From positions 3,200,001 to 3,264,000 of the forward strand of contig NC_019903.1 of NCBI RefSeq assembly GCF_000243135.2: a DNA stretch of 64,000 nt, read 5' to 3'. Under the pieces are notes generated by a model. The model was given only the letters and a program-made list of their open reading frames with translations, ran no database searches and was not told where the DNA came from. Of the stretch, positions 54,788-64,000 are shown piece after piece (position 1 is the stretch's first letter; every line of letters begins with the position of its first letter). The stretch is from Desulfitobacterium dichloroeliminans LMG P-21439. GTDB taxonomy: Bacteria; Bacillota; Desulfitobacteriia; Desulfitobacteriales; Desulfitobacteriaceae. A program made the translations under genes and the position numbers.

Positions 54788-55972
54788 TTATACCTCCACC
54801 TCTGGTGACACTGAATTTGTCACACATATCTCTCTTAACGTATTTTGCAAATCGAAGATCGAATCTACTATTTTAATTTTATTTTTATTACTATAACAAC
54901 TCATCAAATCTAAAGCGTATAACTCCTCTGTCTGCCGATCCTCTTTTCGAATACAATTATAAATTCTATATGTGAAAATAATGAATGGCTCCTTGTTAAA
55001 TATAAACTTAGGATACATTGCAACAGTTGAATCCTTTGTCACTAATATTTTATTTTCCATATTCACCTGATTGAAAATCCCTTCAAATAAGAAATTCCGT
55101 CGATCAACAAAAACACCTGCATTCTCGTACTGAATTGCAAAATTCGGATCGTTTTCTATAGTTACGGGATGGACCTTAATTACAATCTGATCTTTTCCCA
55201 CTGTCTCAACCACTTGAGGAAGAATTTCGTTATATTTGTCATAAATCTCACCATCTCTATTTAATGTTGGTGTCGCAATATAATAGATAGTACGTTTATC
55301 GTATTGGCTAAAGTCGAATTCTTTATATACTTCTTTTAAGATTCCATAACAAACTTGGTTTGATTCATTGATCTGTAGAATTCTATATGGTTTCAGGATT
55401 TTCTTGTCACGGCGTAAATGGGGTTTATATAAGTAGATACTATCTACCATATTATTGCATCGTCTACTAAACCATCCAAAGTATAAAACCCTAATTATTC
55501 TTTCCTTTACCCTCCCGCCAATTATAACTTTACACAACCATTCTTTATCCGCATAGTAACCATTAATTCCTTCCTCAACAAAGCTAACCATTATATTTGA
55601 GTTAGTACTGGAAAAGTATCTCAAAAGAAAGATAGTGTCTGCCCAATACCCAGCTGTAAGCATCTTGCAATATACAGTATTTCCTACACTTGCTTTAAGC
55701 ACTTTATTATAATATTCTTTAAGATGCTTTCCAAATAAAAAATTTTTTATCAGTGGAATTTTTCCTAGTAAACTACATTCCAATGGAGAAGGAGGATCAA
55801 TATAAAATACGCTATTGAAAATCCTACTATCCTTTATGCTTTGAACAAGGCGCTCTGAAATTCGTTCTAGCTTAAGAATTATAAGGTCTGCCTCTTCTTT
55901 TTCATAAGAATTAACCTTAACATTCACTAAATTAATAAGCTGTGTATTTGTCCATCCATAGCAGACTATCAT
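54788..55972 (-). CDS. KPHP-type glycosyltransferase (intact paralogue)
   Basis: The protein has 394 residues from ATG 55972, six bases after GGAGAG. IVIKVHPVTIENDPNFAIQY and ILVTKDSTVAMYPKFIFNKE correspond to the HP and S motifs of GT-B sialyl/polysialyltransferase-like enzymes that use CMP-activated sugars. The CMP-nonulosonate synthetase upstream in the same locus supplies a suitable donor. I infer transfer of a legionaminic-type residue. It is the only complete one of the two paralogues; its stop is two bases before the start of the disrupted one. Confidence 0.75.
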   Translation of the reverse strand: MIVCYGWTNTQLINLVNVKVNSYEKEEADLIILKLERISERLVQSIKDSRIFNSVFYIDPPSPLECSLLGKIPLIKNFLFGKHLKEYYNKVLKASVGNTVYCKMLTAGYWADTIFLLRYFSSTNSNIMVSFVEEGINGYYADKEWLCKVIIGGRVKERIIRVLYFGWFSRRCNNMVDSIYLYKPHLRRDKKILKPYRILQINESNQVCYGILKEVYKEFDFSQYDKRTIYYIATPTLNRDGEIYDKYNEILPQVVETVGKDQIVIKVHPVTIENDPNFAIQYENAGVFVDRRNFLFEGIFNQVNMENKILVTKDSTVAMYPKFIFNKEPFIIFTYRIYNCIRKEDRQTEELYALDLMSCYSNKNKIKIVDSIFDLQNTLREICVTNSVSPEVEV

Positions 55973-56167
55973 TTTTTCTCTCCACTTTACTTGTTTATTT
56001 AAAAGGCAACGCATGTAACATAATTATACTTTACGTTTTTAAAGATATTAGTTAATTACATTTGGCACAATAAATATTTGAAAGTAAATATTTTTGAATA
56101 TTTTCGACATTATCTAATAATGCATCACACATATTTTAAATGAATTATGCTCAATTATGGTAATTAA

Positions 56168-57226
56168 TTATATGATCTTATATCTTCTTATTCGTAATCT
56201 AGTTTCAATACTAAAGAAAACAACTCCAATAAACAAACAAATTGTAATACTGACTATAATTTGACCCAATAAACCAAATGAAGAAAGAAAATAATTATCT
56301 AGCTTACTATTAAAATATACCATTTGTACTAGAAATATATGATAGGAGGATTTGCCAAGTATTGATAACACATTGTGCAAAACTATCGAAAACTGTGTAA
56401 TATCAACTTTACTAAAAATATATACTAACGTGAAGGCGTAAAATGCACTCGGAAAAGAAGTAGTCGGCCAAAATTTAAATATTAATGGTTTATATCCAAG
56501 ATATCTAAGCGAAAAGATAAAGACAAACCCAACACTGAATAAGATATGCAATATTGTATTACTTTTTAAAACGTCCTTTATAACGTCTTTATACAAGTAA
56601 TAAATGACACCGATCATAACACAACCTAAATATCTGAGAAACATCAAACGATATGCACTTACAGGGATCTTAAGTAATTGAATTGTAATTTCAAATAGAA
56701 ATTGGATTAGTACAATATAAGTAATACCTACTGTATTCTTCTGCTTTATCAAAAAATAAATAAAAGGAAAAATGATTAACAATTGAATAAGTACAGGGAA
56801 ATAATAACTTCCTGGGCCCCATCCTCCAGTTAAAAAGCCTATAGCAATTGATTTTAAATTAATATTAATTCTTAAATCAATTATGTTTTTTATCCCAACC
56901 TTATCAACTATTTCGATCAAAAATGCAATTATAAAAGGCGAAAATATTCGTAGGAACTTATCAGAAAAGTTTTTTGCCTCAAACCATTCAAGCACTGAAT
57001 GGATAGAACGATTTTCCAAACTCATTGAGTATGTATATCCACTAATAATCATAAAAATCGGAACTGCCATATCAATATAAAACGGGAATAAAAATCTAAT
57101 TCTCAAATCACTTGATATTGCAGTATGAGTAATAACCACAAATATGATACAAATTGCTTTTAAGTAATCTAAATGTACTAATTTTTGCCTATTATTCACA
57201 ATCAAACCGTTACTTATAGCATACAT
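56168..57226 (-). CDS. Acyltransferase family 3 membrane protein
   Basis: The protein has 352 residues with about ten membrane segments. The family start HLDYLKAICIIFVVITHTA is present at 18-36, with the catalytic His at about 34. Such proteins acetylate or succinylate surface glycans, using a cytoplasmic acyl-CoA and an extracellular acceptor. It follows the nonulosonate genes after 70 bases and precedes the glycosyltransferases. It probably O-acylates the exported glycan. Confidence 0.88.
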   Translation of the reverse strand: MYAISNGLIVNNRQKLVHLDYLKAICIIFVVITHTAISSDLRIRFLFPFYIDMAVPIFMIISGYTYSMSLENRSIHSVLEWFEAKNFSDKFLRIFSPFIIAFLIEIVDKVGIKNIIDLRININLKSIAIGFLTGGWGPGSYYFPVLIQLLIIFPFIYFLIKQKNTVGITYIVLIQFLFEITIQLLKIPVSAYRLMFLRYLGCVMIGVIYYLYKDVIKDVLKSNTILHILFSVGFVFIFSLRYLGYKPLIFKFWPTTSFPSAFYAFTLVYIFSKVDITQFSIVLHNVLSILGKSSYHIFLVQMVYFNSKLDNYFLSSFGLLGQIIVSITICLFIGVVFFSIETRLRIRRYKII

Positions 57227-57297
57227 AGGCTCTTATAAACCTTCTCTTTCAAAAATAGAATCTAGTCCATATCTGTCGAACTTTATTTTCTTTTTAA

Positions 57298-58077
57298 TTA
57301 ATTGTTGGTCGCCCACTCTTTGCAACACAATGCTATATTATCTCTCACCACTCTGAATTCCGGTAATTTATCAAACAAATATTCTGCTATAACCTGCATC
57401 AATTCAAAATCACTCTCATGGTCTAAGTCTAAAACAGCCGTATCCATCATTTTAATTGATTCGCATTTCCCTTCAAAAATTGACTTCTTTCTCTCAAGAA
57501 ACGAAGGGGAATATGCATACAGTGAAGCATTCATGTCAAATATCTCTGGAGCTTCCTGCCTAGCATTAAAATTTGAAGCAATAACTCTTTCATACCCATT
57601 TTCTGTTTTTTTAACCATATTAAAATAAGGATTGCGCCTTGAATCCGTTACCGAAAAAACTACGTCGGCATTGGAGATTATCTTGTTTTCTATAAGATTT
57701 CTAACATCCTCAGCAGTTCTTAACGGGGACGTAACATCCAAGTCAACAACCATATCATAGAAAACTGCTTTTCTCTGCCTCATTATTTCTAAACAATTCA
57801 AAATCACCGCTACTTTAGGTGTACTATCTAATCCTAACGATTCATCTCTCTCAATTATGTTCACATCAAAGCATACTCGTTCTTTAAACAATGCAGCTAA
57901 GTCTTTACTGTCAGTATTTAATACTACGTCGCACTGAACATCAGGATTTTGTTTCCTATACAAATCAATTGCCGAAGCAGTATAGAAAGGCAAGGGATAC
58001 CCCAAAAACTCCCTTAGATTCTTATTCTTTATTCCCTTTGAACCAGCTCTGCCGCAAATAGTAAATAAGATATTCAT
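57298..58077 (-). CDS. CMP-nonulosonate synthetase (LegF/NeuA-like)
   Basis: The protein has 259 residues. The N-terminal CTP-binding motif CGRAGSKGIKNKNLREFLGY is clear, and VDLDVTSPLRTAEDV carries the metal-binding Asp. It activates a sialic-acid-like sugar with CTP to CMP-sugar. With the NeuB, NeuC and PtmE-like genes upstream the likely substrate is legionaminic acid. The start overlaps the oxidoreductase gene by four bases, showing an operon. Confidence 0.9.
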   Translation of the reverse strand: MNILFTICGRAGSKGIKNKNLREFLGYPLPFYTASAIDLYRKQNPDVQCDVVLNTDSKDLAALFKERVCFDVNIIERDESLGLDSTPKVAVILNCLEIMRQRKAVFYDMVVDLDVTSPLRTAEDVRNLIENKIISNADVVFSVTDSRRNPYFNMVKKTENGYERVIASNFNARQEAPEIFDMNASLYAYSPSFLERKKSIFEGKCESIKMMDTAVLDLDHESDFELMQVIAEYLFDKLPEFRVVRDNIALCCKEWATNN

Positions 58078-59027
58078 TTTCTCTTCCCCTCCTTTGCTAT
58101 TTTTAATGTATCTAGAGCAGTTGAGATATCATTATCGTTAACAACTCTACCTTCCATCATATCAAAAAAATGCGATATCTCCTTACGTTGATAATCATTT
58201 CTTTGCTCTTTAAAAGATATAATTTCCCTACGCTTTAAGAACCTTATCTCGCTATTAATGAGATCACCTATAATTGTGTCATCATTTGTAAACAGTTGCA
58301 CTTCTCTTATACTCTGACGGCCAAAGTAATCAAGATGTACTTCTATTGCCATTGTAGGATACTGAGCAATATATAATGATAAATCATCGCTATCAATTTC
58401 TAAATTAGAATATTTACCTTTTATATTTAAAACTTCATCGGGCTGTCCAAATAAATAACATAAATAATCCCACTCATGTATTAAGTCAATTGATACACCA
58501 CCGCCCTGTTCCTTATGGGCACTGTAGTTTTTTCGATAATCTTGACCCGGTCTCCACTCTGGGAGATAACTGGAACAAATAACCCTAGCGCAAAATACTC
58601 GACTCAAATTCAATTTAAATTTGAGATATTGAATGACATCGGTATATCTTAATGGACAAGCTACATAATATACACCATCACTTTTCAAATGCAATGTCTC
58701 CAATGAAACATCTATCTTATCAAATACCGGTTTCTCTATAAACATATGCTTAGTCTTTTCAACGAAATGCTGGATAGTTTGATAGTGCAGATCTGTAGGG
58801 TTCGTAACAAAAATTACATCATAATCACTCGGGGCGAAGCAGTAAGAATAATATACTTGATTGATATGTTGAACTACCTTGCTATCAGGTTCTGTACCTA
58901 TACCACTCCTAATTAAATCAATCGTATAGGATATGCCACGTTCTTTTAAAATAGATACGATATTTAAAAGATGCCTTGTGCCGATCGAACCCAATCCAAC
59001 CATACCTATTTTATATAAACCTTTCAT
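58074..59027 (-). CDS. Gfo/Idh/MocA family oxidoreductase 2
   Basis: The protein has 317 residues. The Rossmann motif MVGLGSIGTRHL is at about 9-20. The catalytic Lys lies in MFIEKPVF near 95, and the His in IDLIHEWDYL near 180. Members oxidise or reduce sugar derivatives with NAD(P). In nonulosonate clusters such proteins probably act on a precursor or modify the sugar; the substrate is unknown. It is one base from the preceding oxidoreductase gene. Confidence 0.85.
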   Translation of the reverse strand: MKGLYKIGMVGLGSIGTRHLLNIVSILKERGISYTIDLIRSGIGTEPDSKVVQHINQVYYSYCFAPSDYDVIFVTNPTDLHYQTIQHFVEKTKHMFIEKPVFDKIDVSLETLHLKSDGVYYVACPLRYTDVIQYLKFKLNLSRVFCARVICSSYLPEWRPGQDYRKNYSAHKEQGGGVSIDLIHEWDYLCYLFGQPDEVLNIKGKYSNLEIDSDDLSLYIAQYPTMAIEVHLDYFGRQSIREVQLFTNDDTIIGDLINSEIRFLKRREIISFKEQRNDYQRKEISHFFDMMEGRVVNDNDISTALDTLKIAKEGKRK

Positions 59028-59028
59028 A

Positions 59029-60006
59029 CTATGCCTCTAATCTATCAATGATTCTGAGAATGTTCTTGTCGTTTTCAAAACTGTAAATGGGAACTTTCCC
59101 TTCAATTATTGCATTGAAGAAGGAATCTATTTCATTTGAGTAGGCATTTTCAACCACGAAACTACTATAATTTTCAAGCTGATCTAATTCTTTATATAAT
59201 TGAACTTTGACATCTCTTTTTTCCGCATAATCATATACGTATAACCCGTTTGGAGAACCATCCCAATGAAGATAAAGTTGTTCTCCAAAAACCTCTAAAT
59301 TTCTAACCGCTTTTCTAGATACAATGTCAACTGCTAAGGTACCTTTATAGCCTGAGTCGTGTTGGATAAGTACTAAATAGTTATCCTCATAATCAATATT
59401 CAAATTACTCATTTTACTTTTTATCACATCTACTTTTATAATATCCCCAAACACATCCGACAACCACGGGAGCTCAATCGCAAATATTTCGCGGCATCCA
59501 TTTGAGCGCTTATTACCAACGAAGAAGTCCTCGTAGTTCTCCCAAGGATGCCAGTCAGGAAGATATTGACCAATATGGTATGTATAATTAAGCTGACAAT
59601 TTGTTTGTTTTGTCAAACTCTTAATCTGTTTGATTTCATCTCTATATAAAAAAGTTGATGAGAGAAATAAGACTACGTTTTTTTGTTTTGCCAATACAAT
59701 ATTTTCTTCATATCCGTCCGCTACTAAGTTTAATTCAGAGAATACATGCAACCCGCTATTTAAACATTGAGTAATAATGTTGCAATGTGATAGAGGTGAC
59801 GTGCAGATGAATGCACAATCAATCTTGGTTGTAGCAATAGCTTCTGTTAAGTTGTTATAGGTGGTAATTCTCCACTCTTCTTCGCAAGTCTTTCTGCGTT
59901 CTTCATTTGTATCCACGCCAATAATATCAAATGCTCCATATTTCTTTTGAATTAAACGAATCCTTCTTTTTCCCATTGATCCTAAACCAATTACTACAAC
60001 TCTCAC
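59029..60006 (-). CDS. Gfo/Idh/MocA family oxidoreductase 1
   Basis: The protein has 325 residues. The cofactor motif VVIGLGSMGKRRIRLI is at the N-terminus. The Lys of the usual EKP motif is not present: the matching position reads FSELNLVADG near 95. That is odd for the family and could mean altered catalysis or a binding role. The C-terminal domain has NGCREIFAIELPWL. It begins immediately after the NeuC-like gene. Confidence 0.82.
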   Translation of the reverse strand: MRVVVIGLGSMGKRRIRLIQKKYGAFDIIGVDTNEERRKTCEEEWRITTYNNLTEAIATTKIDCAFICTSPLSHCNIITQCLNSGLHVFSELNLVADGYEENIVLAKQKNVVLFLSSTFLYRDEIKQIKSLTKQTNCQLNYTYHIGQYLPDWHPWENYEDFFVGNKRSNGCREIFAIELPWLSDVFGDIIKVDVIKSKMSNLNIDYEDNYLVLIQHDSGYKGTLAVDIVSRKAVRNLEVFGEQLYLHWDGSPNGLYVYDYAEKRDVKVQLYKELDQLENYSSFVVENAYSNEIDSFFNAIIEGKVPIYSFENDKNILRIIDRLEA

Positions 60007-61176
60007 TTATCTCACCTCACAATCATAAAATTTCTTCTTCAGGTCTATTTTTCCGCTAAGGGAAAATTCTTTTACCTTAGCGACTATTTTCTCAGATGTA
60101 TTCCCATCACCATATGGGTTAATAGTGTTTCTAGCTCTATTTTGGGCCTTATCCGTAAGTGCCAAAGCGATCGCTTTTTCAATTTCATTCGAAAGAGGCT
60201 TGCAGTTGATAATACTGTCTGCCTGTAATCTCCCTTTTTGACGATCACCTATATTAATAGTCGGTACTCTAAGGCTCGGTGCCTCAACTAACCCGCTTGA
60301 TGAGTTGCCCATTACCATTGCACTATACTTGACTGTACTCAAATAACGAACCATTCCCAGTGATGCAAAGGCAATAGAATTTTCATTCTCTTTCACATAT
60401 GCATCTAGCATTTGGTTGATAATACGGCCATTTGCATCAGCATTAGCCTTGCTAAACACAAATTTCATTTCTTTATGCTTTTTACATACATCTAATACTG
60501 CTTTAAACTGCTCAGCAGAATTATTATCTTTAAGCGTGACCGGATGGAATGTTACCATTGCATATGGTTTGTCTAACTTAAAGTTAAGGGCAACCTCTAA
60601 TTCTGACTTACTCAGGAGTTCTTCTTGAAGGATATTCTCTATACCAATCGCGCCTACGCAAAATACTCTATCCGGTTGTTCACCTAATTGAATAACCCGA
60701 TTCCGATATTGTTCTGTACTGGTAAAATGCAGATAGCTTAACTTTGTGATAGCATGACGAATACATTCATCAACTGCACCTTCTGTTATTTCTCCCCCAT
60801 ATAAATGTACAATCGGTATTCTCTGATTCATAGCAGCACAACATACCGCCAATGTTTCATAGCGGTCACCTAATACCATCAACAGATTGGGATTCTGTCT
60901 AGCAAAATAGTCTGCAAACCCTAGCAATGCTAATCCCATAGATTTCGAGATTGCAATTGGCGTATCTCCACTTAATAGGATTTCAATTTTCTCATCAATA
61001 GGAATTCCGTCTTGTCCAATTTCTTTATAGGTTAATCCAAACTCAGGTGACAAATGTGCTCCTGTTACAACTACGCGCACATCAAAATTCGGATCTGCCA
61101 TCAGCTTTAAAATAACTGGTTTCAAAAGTCCGTATTCTGCTCTTGTTGCAGTTAATACGCATATTTTCTTTTTCAT
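60007..61176 (-). CDS. Nucleotide-sugar 2-epimerase, hydrolysing (NeuC/LegG-like)
   Basis: The protein has 389 residues, typical length. The N-terminal TATRAEYGLLKPVI, VLGDRYETLA and YGGEITEG are family motifs. GNSSSGLVEAPSLRVPTINI binds the nucleotide. Hydrolysing epimerases convert a UDP- or GDP-linked amino sugar to the free 2-epimer, here probably 2,4-diacetamido-2,4,6-trideoxymannose for legionaminic acid. The PtmE-like gene suggests a GDP-linked precursor. It overlaps the NeuB-like gene by four bases. Confidence 0.93.
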   Translation of the reverse strand: MKKKICVLTATRAEYGLLKPVILKLMADPNFDVRVVVTGAHLSPEFGLTYKEIGQDGIPIDEKIEILLSGDTPIAISKSMGLALLGFADYFARQNPNLLMVLGDRYETLAVCCAAMNQRIPIVHLYGGEITEGAVDECIRHAITKLSYLHFTSTEQYRNRVIQLGEQPDRVFCVGAIGIENILQEELLSKSELEVALNFKLDKPYAMVTFHPVTLKDNNSAEQFKAVLDVCKKHKEMKFVFSKANADANGRIINQMLDAYVKENENSIAFASLGMVRYLSTVKYSAMVMGNSSSGLVEAPSLRVPTINIGDRQKGRLQADSIINCKPLSNEIEKAIALALTDKAQNRARNTINPYGDGNTSEKIVAKVKEFSLSGKIDLKKKFYDCEVR

Positions 61177-62168
61177 AGCACTATCAATTCATCCTCTTCA
61201 AAATCTTTAATAGCCTTTTTCCCCAGTACTTCAAACCATCTCATTGGGCTAATCCCATTTCCAGGGCGTTTTGTTGTAATATTTGTCTCTGAAAAGGTTT
61301 CCCCTTTTTTAATATTACGACTAGCTATAATACTCTTTCTCGCTACTGCAATATTTTTCTTCTCAGATTCTGATGGCCTCTTTTCACCATTTCCAATCGC
61401 TAATTCTACATTTCTGATTGCTCTCACCATACTTGCGAGCTCATCCGGTTCCAAACTTGCTTTATGGTCGGGACCTTCCATATTTCTATCTAAAGTAAAA
61501 TGTTTCTCAATAACCGTTGCACCCATAGCCACTGCAGCAATCGAGATCTCTATTCCTTTGGTATGATCTGAATATCCTACTGGAACATTGAATTCTTCCT
61601 TCAAAGTTTCCATTGCCTTTAAATTTACATCTAAATAAGGTGCCGGATATTCTGTTGTGCAATGAAGTAATGTTATCTTACCGCTACCGTTGTCTCGTAA
61701 TACAGTAATTGCAGCTTGAATCTCCTCTAGCGTGCTCATGCCTGTTGACAAAATGATGGGCTTATGAGTATTGGCAATTTTAATCAAATACGGGAGATTT
61801 GTAATCTCGCCGGAGGGAATTTTCCAAAAAGGCATATCTAATTTACTAAGAAAATCTATACTTGCTAAATCAAAAGGAGTTGATAAAAAGATAATGTCAT
61901 TTTCGTTACAATATTTATCCAACATGTCAAACTGCTCATACGTAAGTAACAGTTTTTTTATCATCTCATATTGATTTTCCTCATTACCCGTCGTTTCTTT
62001 TTGATAGTCAGCTTTTGCAGCGTTCTTTGACAGAAGCATACCTAATTGAGCAGTTTGAAATTTAACAATATCTGCTCCGCATCGTTTTGCTTCAATTATC
62101 ATTCTTTTTGCAATTTCTATAGATCCATTATGATTAACGCCAGCTTCCGCTATGATTAATGTTTTCAT
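61173..62168 (-). CDS. Nonulosonic acid synthase (NeuB/LegI-like)
   Basis: The protein has 331 residues. The N-terminal barrel starts AEAGVNHNGSIEIAKRMI and has KIPSGEITNLPYL; the Glu is in that segment. GATVIEKHFTLDRNMEGPDH gives the metal-binding His. The C-terminal SAF domain is at about 275-331. It condenses phosphoenolpyruvate with a six-carbon amino sugar to make the nine-carbon acid. Whether the product is legionaminic or N-acetylneuraminic acid cannot be fixed from the sequence alone. The context supports legionaminic. Confidence 0.93.
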   Translation of the reverse strand: MKTLIIAEAGVNHNGSIEIAKRMIIEAKRCGADIVKFQTAQLGMLLSKNAAKADYQKETTGNEENQYEMIKKLLLTYEQFDMLDKYCNENDIIFLSTPFDLASIDFLSKLDMPFWKIPSGEITNLPYLIKIANTHKPIILSTGMSTLEEIQAAITVLRDNGSGKITLLHCTTEYPAPYLDVNLKAMETLKEEFNVPVGYSDHTKGIEISIAAVAMGATVIEKHFTLDRNMEGPDHKASLEPDELASMVRAIRNVELAIGNGEKRPSESEKKNIAVARKSIIASRNIKKGETFSETNITTKRPGNGISPMRWFEVLGKKAIKDFEEDELIVL

Positions 62169-62185
62169 TTTTCAGCTTTCCCCAT

Positions 62186-62839
62186 TTATTTCTTTTGCCT
62201 TATTACTTTAGCTGGATTTCCCACCGCGGTACAATTATTAGGTGTATCTCGAATTACAACTGATCCTGCACCTATTATCGTATTTTCTCCAATACTTAAT
62301 CCTTGGATTATCTGCGTTCCTGTTCCAATTTCTGTTTCTGCTTTGATGTGTACATTTCCTGAAACATTCACACTTGGATATAAGGTAACATAGTCCTCTA
62401 ATTCCGCATCATGTCCAACAGTACAATCATAAATAATAGTAACAAAATCTCCTAAACATATATCGACCGTCAAAATACTATTCGACCAGATAATACAACC
62501 CTTACCCATTCTTACACTATCAGATAAAATCGCATTGCGGGATATAATGTTGGGGAATATAATATTCTCTTTATTTTTGAACTTCTGTACTATTTCTTTT
62601 CTTAAAGATGCGTTAGCTACACCGCACACCACATGTATTTCATCCTCATAGTTAGCCAGCCACTCATCATCTCCAAGAATGCAATATCCGTGAATCTGCT
62701 CTGAATTGAAAGTATCCAATCGGTCTACAAAGCCCAATATATTCCACTCGTTTTCAATCTTATTGTTTTCCTCAAGCAACCATAGTACTTCTTTTGCAAA
62801 TCCCCCTGTACCTAAAATTACTATGTCCTTCTTATTCAT
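62186..62839 (-). CDS. Sugar O/N-acetyltransferase (NeuD/LegH-like)
   Basis: The protein has 217 residues from ATG 62839, six bases after AAAGGAG. The N-terminal PglD-like domain starts VILGTGGFAKEVLWLLEE. From about 95 the left-handed beta-helix shows hexapeptide repeats, ending in GIGENTIIGAGSVVIRDTPN-type turns. With acetyl-CoA it would acetylate the 4-amino group of the precursor or the finished nonulosonic acid. It is in the same direction as and 17 bases before the NeuB-like gene. Confidence 0.88.
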   Translation of the reverse strand: MNKKDIVILGTGGFAKEVLWLLEENNKIENEWNILGFVDRLDTFNSEQIHGYCILGDDEWLANYEDEIHVVCGVANASLRKEIVQKFKNKENIIFPNIISRNAILSDSVRMGKGCIIWSNSILTVDICLGDFVTIIYDCTVGHDAELEDYVTLYPSVNVSGNVHIKAETEIGTGTQIIQGLSIGENTIIGAGSVVIRDTPNNCTAVGNPAKVIRQKK

Positions 62840-62913
62840 TGACTTCTCCTTTAACAACAAATCCATCCACCTATACTCACCATCAAGTCATTATTGAAAT
62901 TGACCAACATCTT

Positions 62914-63993
62914 TTATCTAATCGACCTATCTTTACTCTCCTCTTTATCCTCTATCTTTTTTCTCATTTCTTCCATTTCATCGAGCTGACCCATATCCAT
63001 CCATGAGTTCTCACTGATAGGGTATACGCCGACTTTTTCTCCAGATTTTTTATACTTTTCAATAATATCCGGAAAGCCAATATCCGTATCAGTATCCAGT
63101 TCCTCAATTACCTTAGGCTCTACGATATAACATCCTGTATTCGTAAAAAAGGATAATTCTGGTTTCTCCTTCATGCTATCTATTTCGCCATGTTCGCCAA
63201 TCTTAATTACGCCGTAGGGTATTTTTATATTCTTTAACGAACAAACCATGGTAATTAGGTTTTTCTCTTTCTTATGATATAGATACATCTTTTCATAGTC
63301 TTCCTCTATGAGAATATCGCAGTTAGAAAGAATGAATGTCGTTTCAATTTGCCCTTTCAGTAGGCTTAAGCCTCCTCCAGTTCCGAGTGGCTTATCCTCT
63401 TCGATATAAGTCACCTCGTAATCTCGTTCTATCTCATTGAAATAGGCCTTAATCATATTCTTTTTATGATTCACAATTAAGAAAAAATCCTTACATCCAT
63501 AGTCATTAAATCTATTGATGATATGCTCAGCAATTGGAATATCACCTATAGGTATTAACGGCTTAGGAAGTATCTTTGTATATGGATATAGCCTTGTCCC
63601 AAGTCCTCCAGCCATAATAACAACCGGAATATTCAGCACTCTCTTAGTTGCTATCTCCTTATCATTCCATAGCATAACAGAGATAATCTTCATATTTTTA
63701 TCAACAACAGGCAGTGCTTCCACCGATTTCCTTCTCATATAATCTCTCGCAGTTGAACTATCTCTTTCGTATATGAACTTCGGATTATAATTAGCAATAT
63801 CCTTGACCCTAGCATCAAGGTTTCCTTTTTTCAAGATCCATCTTCTGATATCTCCATCCGTAAGTGCAGCTATTAGCTTTTCGTCTTTCTCAACAAAAAG
63901 TACTTTTTGGGCGGCCTTATCTAGGGCTTGCATCGCTTCTATCATTGTGTTCTCTTCATTTATTAAAATATCTTTGATGTTCACGGCAACCAC
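62914..63993 (-). CDS. CBS-domain sugar-phosphate nucleotidyltransferase (PtmE-like)
   Basis: At least 359 residues are present. A pair of CBS domains (about 1-115) is followed by a nucleotidyltransferase domain with VVIMAGGLGTRLYPYTKILP at about 124-145. In Campylobacter the similar protein PtmE makes GDP-GlcNAc at the start of the legionaminic pathway. The GTG at 63993 is near the window edge and the frame is open beyond it, so the true start may lie upstream; GTG 63984 is an alternative. The next pathway genes (dehydratase and aminotransferase) are not in the window. Confidence 0.85.
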   Translation of the reverse strand: MVAVNIKDILINEENTMIEAMQALDKAAQKVLFVEKDEKLIAALTDGDIRRWILKKGNLDARVKDIANYNPKFIYERDSSTARDYMRRKSVEALPVVDKNMKIISVMLWNDKEIATKRVLNIPVVIMAGGLGTRLYPYTKILPKPLIPIGDIPIAEHIINRFNDYGCKDFFLIVNHKKNMIKAYFNEIERDYEVTYIEEDKPLGTGGGLSLLKGQIETTFILSNCDILIEEDYEKMYLYHKKEKNLITMVCSLKNIKIPYGVIKIGEHGEIDSMKEKPELSFFTNTGCYIVEPKVIEELDTDTDIGFPDIIEKYKKSGEKVGVYPISENSWMDMGQLDEMEEMRKKIEDKEESKDRSIR

Positions 63994-64000
63994 ACATCCA

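Overview
The window looks like the chromosome of a low-to-moderate GC, anaerobic Gram-positive of the Peptococcaceae type (Desulfitobacterium-like). This is inferred from the combination of a CWB2-anchored giant surface protein, LysM proteins, strong GGAGG ribosome sites, VanZ, YwqA/YwqB-like SNF2-SWIM genes and a recurring terminator hairpin. No rRNA, tRNA or CRISPR array was recognised.

Region 1 (1-14.0 kb) encodes cell-surface and housekeeping functions. It holds a Fic protein cut by the window edge, a 1464-residue CWB2/beta-helix surface protein, an IS110-type element with a possible bridge-RNA leader, a double-LysM lipoprotein, a LysM protein with an FMN-binding domain and a flavinylation motif, a Big_2 surface protein, a small XRE regulator and alanine dehydrogenase. 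Most of these genes end in a hairpin of one sequence family.

Region 2 (14.0-36.5 kb) is a duplicated and heavily invaded module. The order XRE-like / vanZ / galE / lipoprotein / DUF3102 is present twice. Copy 1 has lost most of vanZ and the lipoprotein gene. It carries about 6.1 kb of cargo between lipoprotein and DUF3102: a DUF2442/DUF4160 pair, SWIM and SNF2 genes, and an AAA ATPase. Copy 2 has its DUF3102 gene split by a four-level nest. An IS66 element (8-bp target duplication) contains a RIT element (three tyrosine recombinases, perfect inverted ends), which contains an IS1634-like element (5-bp duplication) inside the third recombinase. Every junction can be read and every interrupted gene rejoined in frame. 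rfbB lies between the two copies.

Region 3 (36.5-64 kb) is one long minus-strand locus for a surface glycan. Read in transcription order from the right edge, it begins with a nonulosonic (probably legionaminic) acid pathway: PtmE-like nucleotidyltransferase, NeuD/LegH, NeuB/LegI, NeuC/LegG, two Gfo/Idh oxidoreductases and a CMP-sugar synthetase. An acyltransferase-3 protein and two paralogous KPHP-type glycosyltransferases follow. The second glycosyltransferase is split by an IS1380 element with a 5-bp duplication. Next is an unusual block: MBL hydrolase, acyl carrier protein, AMP ligase, LuxE-like, LuxC-like, two SDRs and a split transketolase. Then come a GNAT-like protein, a polysaccharide deacetylase, a DUF4422 protein, UDP-galactopyranose mutase, a GlfT2-like galactofuranosyltransferase and a two-gene ABC exporter.

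The best candidate for an undescribed system is the ACP / AMP-ligase / LuxE / LuxC / SDR / transketolase block. Its parts could load an acid onto a carrier, reduce it to an aldehyde and extend it by a two-carbon ketol unit to make an unusual glycan component. That function is inference; only the gene content and order are seen directly.
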